Assembly (NCBI GenBank): GCA_963675575.1
Contig: OY776378.1
Coordinates: forward strand, 1,178,001 to 1,242,000
Reading direction: 5' to 3'
Length of the DNA stretch: 64,000 nucleotides
Source: JAGLOK01 sp963675575
GTDB taxonomy: Bacteria > Bacillota > Clostridia > Christensenellales > UMGS416
Shown: one piece after another, positions 1 to 7,768 of the stretch
Layout: each line of letters begins with the position of its first letter
Numbering within the stretch: the first letter of the stretch is position 1
Translations under genes and position numbers: made by a program
The notes under the pieces: generated by a model
The model's input: only the letters and a program-made list of their open reading frames with translations
Database searches by the model: none
What the model was told of the DNA's origin: nothing

Positions 1-756
1 GAGGAAGAATATATCGAGCTGGTAAGAAAGATATTTAAAGAAGGCAAAGGGACATACGGAGCGAACCGAATATGCGGACTAATGCGAAAAAGTGGCCATA
101 AGGCAAGCTTCTATAAGGTAAGAGATATTATGGAACGGCAGGGCTTGCGCTGTGTGCACTGCAAAAGGCGTCAGAGATCGTTAACTAACAGCCGGAAATC
201 GCGCGGAGAAGGATATCCTAATCTGGTACGGGGAATGGAGATAACGGAACCACTGCAAGTATTGACAAGCGATATCAGCTACATACGGACAGGAGCGGGC
301 TTTGATTACATATGCCAAATACTTGACATAAAAAGCGGAGTTGTATTGGCCGAAAGCATGAGCGAGCGCATGAAAGCGGAACTGGTAACAAAAACAATAA
401 GAAAAGCAATCAAAAGATGGCGGCTGCCGAAAGATTGTATTTTCCACAGTGATAGAGGCAGCCAGTATACATCGGAAAAAGTGAAGAACCTTCTTGCATC
501 AAACGGCATACGCCAGAGCTTTTCACGAGTAGGGATGCCGGGGGATAATGCATGGAGTGAAAGCTTCTTTGCGAATCTCAAAAAAGAGACAGTACACTGG
601 ATACACTTTCGAACCAGAGAAGAAGCCAGGCAAAGAATTTTTGAACACATAGAAGGATTCTATAATACAAAGAGAGTACAAAAACGACTAGGTTATCTTA
701 GCCCTATGCAGTGGCTGAAGCAATGGGAACAGAAGCAATTAGAATGTGTTGCTTAG
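1..756 (+). CDS. IS3-family transposase OrfB (5' end outside window)
   Basis: The DDE catalytic half of an IS3-type transposase. The frame is open from base 1 and matches the full OrfB of copy B from its EEEYIEL segment on, so the gene simply starts before the window. Visible features are the rve integrase core: the first Asp in LTSDISYI, the second Asp in FHSDRGSQYTS, and the Glu in NAWSESFFANLK, then the usual C-terminal SPMQWLKQW block. No frameshift or stop is seen, so this half is intact. It would need OrfA, or an OrfAB fusion by -1 frameshifting, for DNA binding. Confidence 0.9.
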   Translation, partial: EEEYIELVRKIFKEGKGTYGANRICGLMRKSGHKASFYKVRDIMERQGLRCVHCKRRQRSLTNSRKSRGEGYPNLVRGMEITEPLQVLTSDISYIRTGAGFDYICQILDIKSGVVLAESMSERMKAELVTKTIRKAIKRWRLPKDCIFHSDRGSQYTSEKVKNLLASNGIRQSFSRVGMPGDNAWSESFFANLKKETVHWIHFRTREEARQRIFEHIEGFYNTKRVQKRLGYLSPMQWLKQWEQKQLECVA

Positions 757-785
757 TAAACTGTCCGAAAAAGTGTTGACGTTCC
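1..785 (+). mobile_element. IS3-family element, copy A (right part only)
   Basis: This is the right-hand part of an IS3-family insertion sequence whose left part lies outside the window. It is base-for-base the same as 3761-4545 of copy B as far as I can compare, and ends with the same 25-bp terminal repeat (761-785, ending in gttgacgttcc). Sequence identity with copy B breaks exactly at 785/786 and 4545/4546, which fixes the right end. Whether copy A also holds the group II intron cannot be seen. Both copies point the same way and flank a fragment of one host gene. Confidence 0.9.
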
Positions 786-1436
786 TAGTCTTTTCGTCAA
801 TTATAGTACAAATTCCATATTGGATAGGTGATTATTTTACATTAATTAAATCATACTTAAGTTCAGGCGAAATCCTTCTTTTTTTTGGTGCTTTGCTTAC
901 TTTTATAGGAACTACTTTTTTGGGAGTTGTAGCTTTAAGACAAAACAAAGAAGCTACTACAATATCTGAGAAGTTACTAGAAATCGAAAAAAGCAAGATT
1001 AAACCTTTACTGGAAATTGAAGTATTTGATAATATATCATTAGGTAAAGGAAATACTTTAAGCCACAATAATTATAAAGATGCGTATCATTATAGTTTTA
1101 TTGAAAAAAATAATTGTAGAGTTAAGTATTTATCTTTAATAAGCTTAAAAATAATAAATATTGGTAAAGCTAGGATATCCAAAATTAATGTAAAGGAATT
1201 AATATTTAAGATAGATGATGTATATTGTTTGATATGTGATAATGTAATTAGTCCAAGAGGAAATACTCCAATTTATAATAATGAAAGTAGAATTTTAGAA
1301 ATACTAGCGGTATCATCTGTAAAACCATACTTTGAATTTAAATTACCTCAATTAGGAGAACCGCACTATAATATTCATAAAATAAGTATAAAAATTATAT
1401 TCGATTACATTAGTGAGTTTGAGGAAAATTACAGTA
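786..1436 (+). pseudogene. Host membrane protein gene, middle fragment between two IS copies
   Basis: A host gene fragment trapped between IS copy A and IS copy B. It reads in one frame as a membrane-anchored protein: two hydrophobic segments (around IIVQIPYWIG and ILLFFGALLTFIG...VVAL), then a polar domain with SEKLLEIEKS and INIGKARISKI. The open frame running from 746 to 1480 is a chimera, because its start comes from copy A and its last residues from copy B. No ATG, GTG or TTG lies near the left edge, so the true start was probably upstream of copy A. Removing copy B and one GTA duplicate joins this frame to 4549-4661 without a shift. General design resembles the intact gene at 14360. Function unknown. 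Confidence 0.8.
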
Positions 1437-1461
1437 GGGAGTGTGTTAAAATTTCGGACAG
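1437..1461. repeat. Left terminal inverted repeat of IS3 copy B
   Basis: Twenty-five bases that pair imperfectly with the right end 4521-4545. The inner ten bases TTTCGGACAG match exactly and the outer part is diverged. The GTA at 1434-1436 immediately outside is repeated at 4546-4548, as expected for the 3-bp target duplication of many IS3-family elements. Confidence 0.75.
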
Positions 1462-1502
1462 CATGGTAAAAGAATTATAATATAAAGCAGGAGGGAAAAA
1501 CC

Positions 1503-1805
1503 ATGCAAAAACACCGAAACAAATATGACGAAGAATTCAAGAGAAATGCGGTTAAATTATCGTATGCAAGCCCAAAGAGCGTAAGGGAAATAGCCGACGA
1601 TTTGGGAGTAGGAGTTAACTTGCTTTACAACTGGCGGAAGAAGTACACGTCAGAAGGCGAGAAAACGGAAGCGGCGACATTGGAAGAGGAAGTAAAGAAG
1701 TTGCGACTAGAGAATGCAGAACTCAAAATTGAGCGTGACATGTTAAAAAAAGCCGCGGCCTACGTGTGTCCAGAAGAAGCAAGAAATTGTTTCAAGCTGT
1801 ATTAA
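1503..1805 (+). CDS. IS3-family OrfA, split by a group II intron
   Basis: The DNA-binding subunit of the IS3 transposase: an N-terminal helix-turn-helix (DEEFKRNAVKL...VREIADDLGVGVNLLYNWRKKY) and a coiled coil with a leucine-zipper pattern (VKKLRLENAELKIERDML). In the DNA the frame continues to 1805, but the last 14 residues are intron sequence. If the intron 1764-3620 is removed, the Tyr codon at 1761-1763 joins 3621-3641 and the protein ends in FARQQK, giving 93 residues, a normal OrfA length and a normal OrfA ending. The ribosome site GGAGGG lies just before the ATG. So a full-length OrfA depends on splicing. Confidence 0.88.
   Translation: MQKHRNKYDEEFKRNAVKLSYASPKSVREIADDLGVGVNLLYNWRKKYTSEGEKTEAATLEEEVKKLRLENAELKIERDMLKKAAAYVCPEEARNCFKLY
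1745..1752 (+). promoter_or_regulatory. Candidate -1 programmed frameshift site (A7G) in orfA
   Basis: Seven A residues then G lie near the end of orfA. IS3 elements commonly make the OrfAB transposase by -1 slippage on such a run. Shifting -1 here and reading across the spliced junction (1763 to 3621) gives an open frame that runs directly into orfB (through CKTTKVKYQF), so the arithmetic works only in the spliced RNA. In unspliced RNA the shifted ribosome would enter intron sequence. Confidence 0.7.
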
Positions 1806-2295
1806 AGATGAGAGGAGGTCTCTCAAAATCGATGTACAGGCATTGGTTTTAAATCACCTTAAGGTGCTGTTGTCAAAAGCGATGGTATTGAGCGTTAAGG
1901 AAAAGGCAGTTTTAACTGTCAGATGTGAGCTATGGAGACGAGCGCAAGCGAACCATTGAAGACGCTTCGAAAAGCTCAGATGTTATCAAAACCGAGGATG
2001 GTAAGGCTGCCTCGGGATAAGTTTGGAAGAAACCTGTTTACTGGCCAGACGGTAACCGGAGTAAAGGTGGCGTGAACATAGCTTAGGCTTTAATATGGAA
2101 CTGGAGAACCTATAATTCTGATGGTAAGGGAAACGCCGCAAGTAACAGAAATTACGAGGGCAAAATACCAATGCGGAATATAGGGGCGGAACAGTTTGTA
2201 GTAGCGATGAAGCTATTGTAATGATGGTGGAGTGAAGGGACTGTATTATCCTGTTTTGAGAAAATGAGTCAACCATAAAATATGGGAGGAACCGA

Positions 2296-3543
2296 ATGAC
2301 CAAAACAAAGTCGTTCGAAATACCAAAGAGATTAGTCTATCAAGCGTATAAGGAAGTAAAAGCGAACCAAGGAAGCGCCGGTATAGACGAAGTCTCGATA
2401 AAGGATTTCGAAAAGGACCTAAAGAGTAACCTGTATAAAATATGGAACAGAATGTCATCTGGCACATACTTTCCACCACCTGTAAAAGCTGTAGAAATCC
2501 CGAAGAAAAGCGGAGGTATCAGGGTTCTGGGAATACCAACTGTTGCGGACAGAATAGCCCAAATGGTTGTTAAATTACACCTTGAGCCAAAAGTTGAAAG
2601 ATACTTCTTAGAAGATTCCTATGGGTATAGACCAAACAAGTCAGCGCATGATGCTATAGCTGTAACGAGACGGCGGTGCTGGAAGTACGAGTGGGTACTT
2701 GAGTTTGATATTAAGGGATTATTTGACAATATAGACCATGAGTTGCTAATAAAAGCGCTTATGAAACATACTCAATGCAAATGGGAACTGTTATATATAA
2801 ACCGATGGCTCAAGGTACCGTTTCAGAATAATCAAGGTGTGAAAACAAGCAGAAATTCTGGCACACCGCAGGGCGGAGTTATTTCCCCGCTATTGGCTAA
2901 TTTATTTATGCATTATGCTTTTGATGAATGGGTAAGAAGGAATAGACCACAAAATCCATGGGCAAGATATGCGGACGACGGGTTATTGCATTGTAAAACG
3001 GAGTGGGAAGCAAAGGAGCTGTTAAAACAATTAGACGAACGGTTTAAGCAGGTTGGACTAGAACTCAACAAAAGCAAAACCAAGATTGTATATTGTAAAG
3101 ACAGCAACAGAAAAGGCGATTATGAAAATACAGAGTTTAGTTTTTTAGGTTATACCTACAGACCGAGGAAAGCAAAAGGACGAAACGGAAAAGAGTTTAC
3201 CAGTTTTCTTCCTGCGATAAGCAGTAAAGCGAAGAATCATATTAGGCAGGAAATCAGAGGTTGGCGATTGCTATGGATGACAAACAAAAGCATAGAAGAA
3301 ATAGCTGAAAAGTACAATCCGATAATAAGAGGCTGGCTTAACTATTATGGCAAGTATGGAAAGATGGAATTATCTAAAGTAATTGAAAATGTAAATTTTC
3401 ATCTTTGTTATTGGATAAGGAGAAAATACAAAAGGTACAAACACAAACCTTACCAATCAAGAAGCTTGTTAAGAAGAATAGCTCTGGAAAAACGAGACCT
3501 TTTTGCGCATTGGAAAGTAGGGATATTACCTATGGCTGGATAA
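2296..3543 (+). CDS. ltrA: Group II intron-encoded reverse transcriptase/maturase
   Basis: A 415-residue intron-encoded protein that helps the intron splice and, with the intron RNA, copies it into DNA. The N-terminal RT blocks include NQGSAGIDEVS, GIRVLGIPTVADRIAQ, DSYGYRPNKSAHDA and DIKGLFDNIDH; the catalytic YADD box is in WARYADDGLLHC near residue 225; SGTPQGGVISPLLAN is intact. The C-terminal GIIM maturase (X) domain holds IIRGWLNYYGKYG and CYWIRRKYKRYK. No HNH endonuclease domain follows, so it belongs to the shorter, endonuclease-lacking class. GGGAGG precedes the ATG. It looks full length and active. Confidence 0.95.
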   Translation: MTKTKSFEIPKRLVYQAYKEVKANQGSAGIDEVSIKDFEKDLKSNLYKIWNRMSSGTYFPPPVKAVEIPKKSGGIRVLGIPTVADRIAQMVVKLHLEPKVERYFLEDSYGYRPNKSAHDAIAVTRRRCWKYEWVLEFDIKGLFDNIDHELLIKALMKHTQCKWELLYINRWLKVPFQNNQGVKTSRNSGTPQGGVISPLLANLFMHYAFDEWVRRNRPQNPWARYADDGLLHCKTEWEAKELLKQLDERFKQVGLELNKSKTKIVYCKDSNRKGDYENTEFSFLGYTYRPRKAKGRNGKEFTSFLPAISSKAKNHIRQEIRGWRLLWMTNKSIEEIAEKYNPIIRGWLNYYGKYGKMELSKVIENVNFHLCYWIRRKYKRYKHKPYQSRSLLRRIALEKRDLFAHWKVGILPMAG

Positions 3544-3546
3544 TAG

Positions 3547-3618
3547 GAGCCGTATGACACGAGAGTGTCACGTACGGTTCTGTGAGAGGCTGAGGGTGAG
3601 ACTCCCTCGGTCTACTCG
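3547..3618 (+). ncRNA. Group II intron domains V and VI
   Basis: Domain V is the conserved catalytic hairpin: GAGCCGTATG pairs with CACGTACGGTTC around an ACGAGAGTGT top (3547-3580). Domain VI follows as a CTGAGGG/CCCTCGG hairpin (about 3589-3610), with an A in TCTACTCGAC close to the 3' end as the likely branch point. The RT stop codon at 3541-3543 is only three bases upstream, a usual spacing. Confidence 0.9.
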
Positions 3619-3637
3619 ACTTTGCAAGACAACAAAA

Positions 3638-4516
3638 GTGAAATATCAATTCATTTTTGAACAGGAAGAACACCCCGAAAGAAAGTGGGCCGATATATTA
3701 GGGGTATCCCGAAGCGGATATTATGCTTGGAAAAGAAGTAGAGAAGAAAGAGCAAAGCTTGAGGAAGAATATATCGAGCTGGTAAGAAAGATATTTAAAG
3801 AAGGCAAAGGGACATACGGAGCGAACCGAATATGCGGACTAATGCGAAAAAGTGGCCATAAGGCAAGCTTCTATAAGGTAAGAGATATTATGGAACGGCA
3901 GGGCTTGCGCTGTGTGCACTGCAAAAGGCGTCAGAGATCGTTAACTAACAGCCGGAAATCGCGCGGAGAAGGATATCCTAATCTGGTACGGGGAATGGAG
4001 ATAACGGAACCACTGCAAGTATTGACAAGCGATATCAGCTACATACGGACAGGAGCGGGCTTTGATTACATATGCCAAATACTTGACATAAAAAGCGGAG
4101 TTGTATTGGCCGAAAGCATGAGCGAGCGCATGAAAGCGGAACTGGTAACAAAAACAATAAGAAAAGCAATCAAAAGATGGCGGCTGCCGAAAGATTGTAT
4201 TTTCCACAGTGATAGAGGCAGCCAGTATACATCGGAAAAAGTGAAGAACCTTCTTGCATCAAACGGCATACGCCAGAGCTTTTCACGAGTAGGGATGCCG
4301 GGGGATAATGCATGGAGTGAAAGCTTCTTTGCGAATCTCAAAAAAGAGACAGTACACTGGATACACTTTCGAACCAGAGAAGAAGCCAGGCAAAGAATTT
4401 TTGAACACATAGAAGGATTCTATAATACAAAGAGAGTACAAAAACGACTAGGTTATCTTAGCCCTATGCAGTGGCTGAAGCAATGGGAACAGAAGCAATT
4501 AGAATGTGTTGCTTAG
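3638..4516 (+). CDS. IS3-family transposase OrfB (full length)
   Basis: The complete catalytic half of the transposase. I start it at the GTG at 3638 because everything further upstream in this frame to 3620 is the short exon and before that is intron; the protein then begins VKYQFIFEQEE, typical of OrfB. An HTH_21-like segment (WADILGVSRSGYYAWKRS, TYGANRICGLMRKSG) is followed by the rve core with D, D and E in LTSDISY, HSDRGSQYTS and WSESFFANLK. From 3761 it is identical to copy A. It may be made mainly as an OrfAB fusion from spliced transcript. Confidence 0.9.
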   Translation: MKYQFIFEQEEHPERKWADILGVSRSGYYAWKRSREERAKLEEEYIELVRKIFKEGKGTYGANRICGLMRKSGHKASFYKVRDIMERQGLRCVHCKRRQRSLTNSRKSRGEGYPNLVRGMEITEPLQVLTSDISYIRTGAGFDYICQILDIKSGVVLAESMSERMKAELVTKTIRKAIKRWRLPKDCIFHSDRGSQYTSEKVKNLLASNGIRQSFSRVGMPGDNAWSESFFANLKKETVHWIHFRTREEARQRIFEHIEGFYNTKRVQKRLGYLSPMQWLKQWEQKQLECVA

Positions 4517-4548
4517 TAAACTGTCCGAAAAAGTGTTGACGTTCCGTA

Positions 4549-4661
4549 TATTAAAGTATAAATTAGAAGATTATATATTTAATAAAGATATAGATGATTT
4601 AAAATCCACATATATAGTTAAAGTTGGGGGCAAACAAATGCAAAAAGAGTTTAATATATGA
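4549..4661 (+). pseudogene. 3' end of the host gene interrupted by IS3 copy B
   Basis: Joining base 1436 to 4549, that is removing the IS and one GTA, continues the host frame as ILKYKLEDYIFNKD...KEFNI and stops at TGA 4659-4661. The seamless joining is the main evidence that 786-1436 and this piece were once one gene. The tail is acidic and lysine-rich, with no recognisable domain. Confidence 0.75.
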
Positions 4662-4745
4662 AAGAGATATATACATTTAAAAGCTTATTTAACATATGCC
4701 AACCTCGCCCCGCAGGGCACACTAATTAAACTACATAAGCAAAAC

Positions 4746-4785
4746 AGCCTGCTCGGATCTATTCCGAACAGGCTTTATATTTGCT
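4746..4785 (+). terminator. Stem-loop terminator, member of a repeated hairpin family
   Basis: AGCCTGCTCGGA pairs with TCCGAACAGGCT around a short loop, followed by a T-rich run. Nearly the same hairpin is found at 12717-12745 with compensating differences. It probably ended transcription of the interrupted host gene. Confidence 0.75.
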
Positions 4786-4846
4786 ATTGAATTTTTAATA
4801 GTATAATATTGAATTAGTTAGTTTTGACTAGTTCATAGGAGTATTT

Positions 4847-5848
4847 ATGAGAAAATTATATATCATTGCAGTTATTATTACATTCCTCCTCATTGCCTGC
4901 ACACCGCAGATATCAGGCGAGGAGATTAATAAGGAAATAGAAGCTGAGCAAGCTACAGCAAAACCCGATGTGATGGTAGAGTCGACATCAGATAAAGTAG
5001 TAGATGCTGAATCATATGCTATTGCTAATAATGGCGATTTGCAGATAAAAATAGGCGACCAAACAACTATTTTAGAGATTGATGCATTGCCTGATAGTCA
5101 AATCATAGAGGATGATAAGGGGCGCTTGCTCATTCTGTCGGATCCAAGTGATAAATACCAGCATGGCATATTAGGCGACGATATTGAGCCGACGTCAGTA
5201 ACAATTGTCCAAGTGTCAGAGGAGCCTTCGGTCATAAGTCATTTTTCAGTGCCAGAAGATTGGGTTATTGAAAGCATTCTACCAATATGGAGCGACTGGG
5301 ATGGAGATGGCAAAAGAGAAATCGTTTTAACCTTGAGTAATGCTACCCACGGGGCAAAATTGGTTTTGTATGATGAAGATGGAAATGTTCTAGCGGAAAG
5401 TATTCCTATCGGTAAAGGCTTTCGGTGGAGACATGCCCTTGCTATTGCAGCATTTGGCGAGAATGGCGAGCGGCTTCTGGTGGACATAGTAACACCGCAT
5501 ATTGGCGGTATAGTGAGCTTTTATAGCTGGGATAAAAAAGAAAAAGCTCTTAAAATAGAGGCCACGCTTCCAAACTATTCAACACATGATATTGGCTCAC
5601 GCGTCATGGGTATGTATACTTTAATGATGGATGAGCAGAGTGGACAGGTATTATTGATTGTTCCAACTCAATCCAAAACTGAATTAGCTGCCCTCCGCTA
5701 TGTATCAGGAGCAATCCAAGAAGAGTGGCGTATACCGCTAGGGGGAAGATTAAGTGGTAACATTGAATTGATAGACAAAGATGGTGATTATGCCATCTGT
5801 GCTACCCTTGACAATAATCGCGAAGTATTGCTGAACCTTCCGGAATGA
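4847..5848 (+). CDS. Lipoprotein with FG-GAP-like calcium-binding repeat
   Basis: A 333-residue exported lipoprotein. The first 18 residues are a signal peptide with lipobox LIAC, so it is predicted to be lipid-anchored on the outer face of the membrane. A 40-residue acidic linker follows. The rest looks like a beta-rich propeller-type domain: WSDWDGDGKREIVLTL is a typical FG-GAP/VCBS loop with Asp residues placed for calcium binding, and ELIDKDGDYAIC near the end is a second weak one. AGGAG sits seven bases before the ATG. It stands alone between two terminators. The substrate or partner is unknown. Confidence 0.75.
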   Translation: MRKLYIIAVIITFLLIACTPQISGEEINKEIEAEQATAKPDVMVESTSDKVVDAESYAIANNGDLQIKIGDQTTILEIDALPDSQIIEDDKGRLLILSDPSDKYQHGILGDDIEPTSVTIVQVSEEPSVISHFSVPEDWVIESILPIWSDWDGDGKREIVLTLSNATHGAKLVLYDEDGNVLAESIPIGKGFRWRHALAIAAFGENGERLLVDIVTPHIGGIVSFYSWDKKEKALKIEATLPNYSTHDIGSRVMGMYTLMMDEQSGQVLLIVPTQSKTELAALRYVSGAIQEEWRIPLGGRLSGNIELIDKDGDYAICATLDNNREVLLNLPE

Positions 5849-5894
5849 ACGGTGATAGGAAAATCATTGGTGACGGGTTTAAATCAGTACACCT

Positions 5895-5936
5895 GCCCTT
5901 TATTTCAGCTTAGAAGTAGAGGGCTTTTATTTTGTT
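5895..5936 (+). terminator. Terminator after the FG-GAP lipoprotein
   Basis: GCCCTTTA pairs with TAGAGGGC (one G-T pair) around a 14-base loop, then TTTTATTTTG. It is the only hairpin with a T tract in the 210-base gap to the next gene. Confidence 0.65.
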
Positions 5937-6058
5937 CGAAAAAATTGTGTCCCTTACTCTAGTATATATCATTTCACGTATGTTTATTTAGAACATATAC
6001 GACAAATAGGGTGTAATTCAAAAAATGACAATAATTTTAAAGAAAGTATGGTAAACCC

Positions 6059-6237
6059 ATGAGTGCTCAAGTTGAAATATCAAAAAGAAATATAAACATT
6101 AACCAGATAGTTCGATGGTCTTTGCTTTTTTATCTACTTTTGATAATCTTAAAAAGTGCGTGGGTATGCGATGATGCTTATATATCATTTCGATATATAA
6201 AAAACATATTAGATGGCTTTGGATTAAGATGGAATGT
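6059..6237 (+). pseudogene. GT-C-type membrane protein gene, 5' part (split by IS256-family element)
   Basis: The first 59 codons of a membrane protein gene: one transmembrane segment (WSLLFYLLLIILKSAW) followed at once by DDAYISFRYIKN, a motif typical of GT-C fold glycosyltransferases, where the acidic pair sits in the first external loop. The frame is interrupted at TGGAATGT by an IS256-family element. In the DNA it ends at a stop a few codons into the IS. The rest of the gene is at 7769-9191. Confidence 0.85.
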
Positions 6238-7760
6238 GAGCCTGTGAAAAATTTTCTGTAAAAGCCAACTGTGATAAAATAAAACATAGGAGGCTTTTTA
6301 ATTATGGGAAGACCGAGAAAGAAACTGGTAAGCGAGGGAAAGTCAAACATCATAAAACAACTTTTGCAGGAGTACGATATCGAAACGCCGCAGGATATCG
6401 AAGCAGCATTGCGGGAGTTACTTGGTGGCACAATTCAAAACATGCTGGAAAGTGAAATAGTAGAGCAGATGGAGCAAGCAGAGCTTGAAGATCCAACATA
6501 TTCTGATTCTAGAAACGGGTACAAACCAAAGACACTTAAAAGCAATTATGGTGAAGTTCCGATACAGGTACCTCAAGATAGAAACAGCGATTTTGAACCG
6601 AAGGTAGTACCAAAACATCAAAGGGATATTTCGGAAATCGAAGGCAAGATAATCAGCATGTATGCCAAAGGAATGAGCACACGGCAGATATCCGACCAGA
6701 TACAGGATATCTATGGGTTTGATGTAAGCGAAAGCCTGGTCACGGGTATCACAAACAAGATAATGCCGGAAATAGAAGCGTGGCAGAAAAGACCGTTGTC
6801 AGCTATATATCCAATAGTATTTATCGATGCGATAGTATTCAATGTGCGTGATAACGGCGTAATCAAAAAGCAGGCGGCATATATAATTCTAGGAGTAAGC
6901 GAAGAAGGTCATAAAGAGGTTCTTACCATCACAATCGGCGAGACAGAAAGCTCGAAGTTCTGGTTATCAGTGCTTAACGAGCTTAAAAACCGCGGAGTGC
7001 AAGATATTTTGTTGTTGTGTGCTGATGGCTTGTCTGGGATTAAAGAAGCCATAGAAGCAGCATATCCGCTTACAGAATACCAGCGCTGCATCGTCCATGT
7101 TGTGAGGAACACGCTTAAATATGTATCACACAAAGATAAGAAAGCTTTTGCTGCTGATTTGAAAACAATCTATCACGCAAGCGATGAACAGTCCGGGCAC
7201 GAACGTATGCTTGACGTTACAGAAAAATGGGAAAGCAAATATCCAAATTCAATGAAACGCTGGGAAGATAATTGGGATGTCATAAGTCCCATGTTCAAGT
7301 TTTCATCCGAAGTCAGGAAGGTAATTTATACGACCAATGCTATCGAAAGCCTTAATAGTGGATACCGACGCCTGAACCGCCAAAGAAGCGTTTTCCCAAG
7401 CAGTACGGCTTTGCTCAAGGCTCTTTATCTTGCTACTTTTGAGCTGACAAAAAGATGGACCGGGACTTTAAGAAATTGGGGCCCTGTCCATGGTGAATTG
7501 GCTATAATGTATCCTGATCGGTTAAGCTGAAACATTTAAATCCTTGACAAACAAAAATGAAAATGCTACTTTTTAAACATCGGTATGGAAAATTGCAGTC
7601 TAATGCTATCAATTTTCAGTACTGATGCACCACTAAAGACTTGCTCTGTTTTCAATTCTGATATTGCTAAATATAAGGCAATAAAAAACTGATTAACGAG
7701 TAAAATCATTATCAAATCAATGTCACAGATAGGCATTTACAGAAAAAAATTCACGCGCCC
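6238..7760 (+). mobile_element. IS256-family insertion sequence with 8-bp target duplication
   Basis: A complete 1523-bp element. Terminal inverted repeats of about 29 bp (6238-6266 and 7732-7760) share core TTTTCTGTAAA and GCC at the inner end. TGGAATGT is present on both sides (6230-6237 and 7761-7768), the 8-bp duplication expected for this family. One transposase gene fills most of it; 230 bases between the transposase stop and the right end are non-coding. Confidence 0.95.
6304..7530 (+). CDS. IS256-family transposase
   Basis: A 408-residue mutator-type transposase, the usual length for IS256. It has an N-terminal basic DNA-binding part (MGRPRKKLV), the PDRNSDFEP-like block (here VPQDRNSDFEP), and the DDE core with helical insertion: first Asp in FIDAIV, second in CADGLSGIKEAI, Glu in TTNAIESLN. 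The CIVHVVRN block between them is present. GGAGG lies about ten bases before the ATG. There are no stops or frameshifts, so it should be functional. Confidence 0.95.
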   Translation: MGRPRKKLVSEGKSNIIKQLLQEYDIETPQDIEAALRELLGGTIQNMLESEIVEQMEQAELEDPTYSDSRNGYKPKTLKSNYGEVPIQVPQDRNSDFEPKVVPKHQRDISEIEGKIISMYAKGMSTRQISDQIQDIYGFDVSESLVTGITNKIMPEIEAWQKRPLSAIYPIVFIDAIVFNVRDNGVIKKQAAYIILGVSEEGHKEVLTITIGETESSKFWLSVLNELKNRGVQDILLLCADGLSGIKEAIEAAYPLTEYQRCIVHVVRNTLKYVSHKDKKAFAADLKTIYHASDEQSGHERMLDVTEKWESKYPNSMKRWEDNWDVISPMFKFSSEVRKVIYTTNAIESLNSGYRRLNRQRSVFPSSTALLKALYLATFELTKRWTGTLRNWGPVHGELAIMYPDRLS

Positions 7761-7768
7761 TGGAATGT

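Larger units (their letters stand above)
1764..3620 (+). mobile_element. Group II intron with reverse transcriptase ORF
   Basis: A 1857-bp group II intron. It starts with GTGTG, matching the GUGYG 5' consensus, and ends in ...CTACTCGAC, an AY end. A clear domain V hairpin and domain VI lie at 3547-3618, and the reverse transcriptase gene occupies domain IV. The boundaries are supported independently by protein logic: removal restores both the normal OrfA ending and the -1 frame into OrfB. I did not fold domain I or assign the EBS/IBS pairings with confidence. The first ~530 bases before the RT gene are the structured RNA domains I-III. Confidence 0.92.
1437..4545 (+). mobile_element. IS3-family element, copy B, carrying a group II intron (GTA target duplication)
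   Basis: A complete 3109-bp element. The right end is set by identity with copy A. The left end is set by an imperfect 25-bp inverted repeat (1437-1461 against 4521-4545, sharing TTTCGGACAG at the inner side) and by a 3-bp direct repeat GTA at 1434-1436 and 4546-4548. Deleting the element plus one GTA restores an uninterrupted host frame. Without the 1857-bp intron the IS is about 1.25 kb, the normal size for IS3 elements. It contains orfA (1503), a poly-A slippery site (1745), the intron (1764-3620) and orfB (3638-4516). Confidence 0.9.

Noticed and set aside
746..1480. A 244-residue ORF that looks like a complete gene
   Set aside because: Its first 13 codons come from the end of IS copy A and its last 15 from the start of copy B. 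It is a chimera across a broken host gene.
6059..6247. A 62-residue small membrane protein
   Set aside because: It ends a few codons inside the IS256 element; the sequence continues in frame at 7769 after the duplication.
7544..7578. Outward promoter in the IS256 right end (TTGACA, 17 bases, TACTTT)
   Set aside because: The -10 box is poor and it lies 190 bases from the gene; not strong enough to list.
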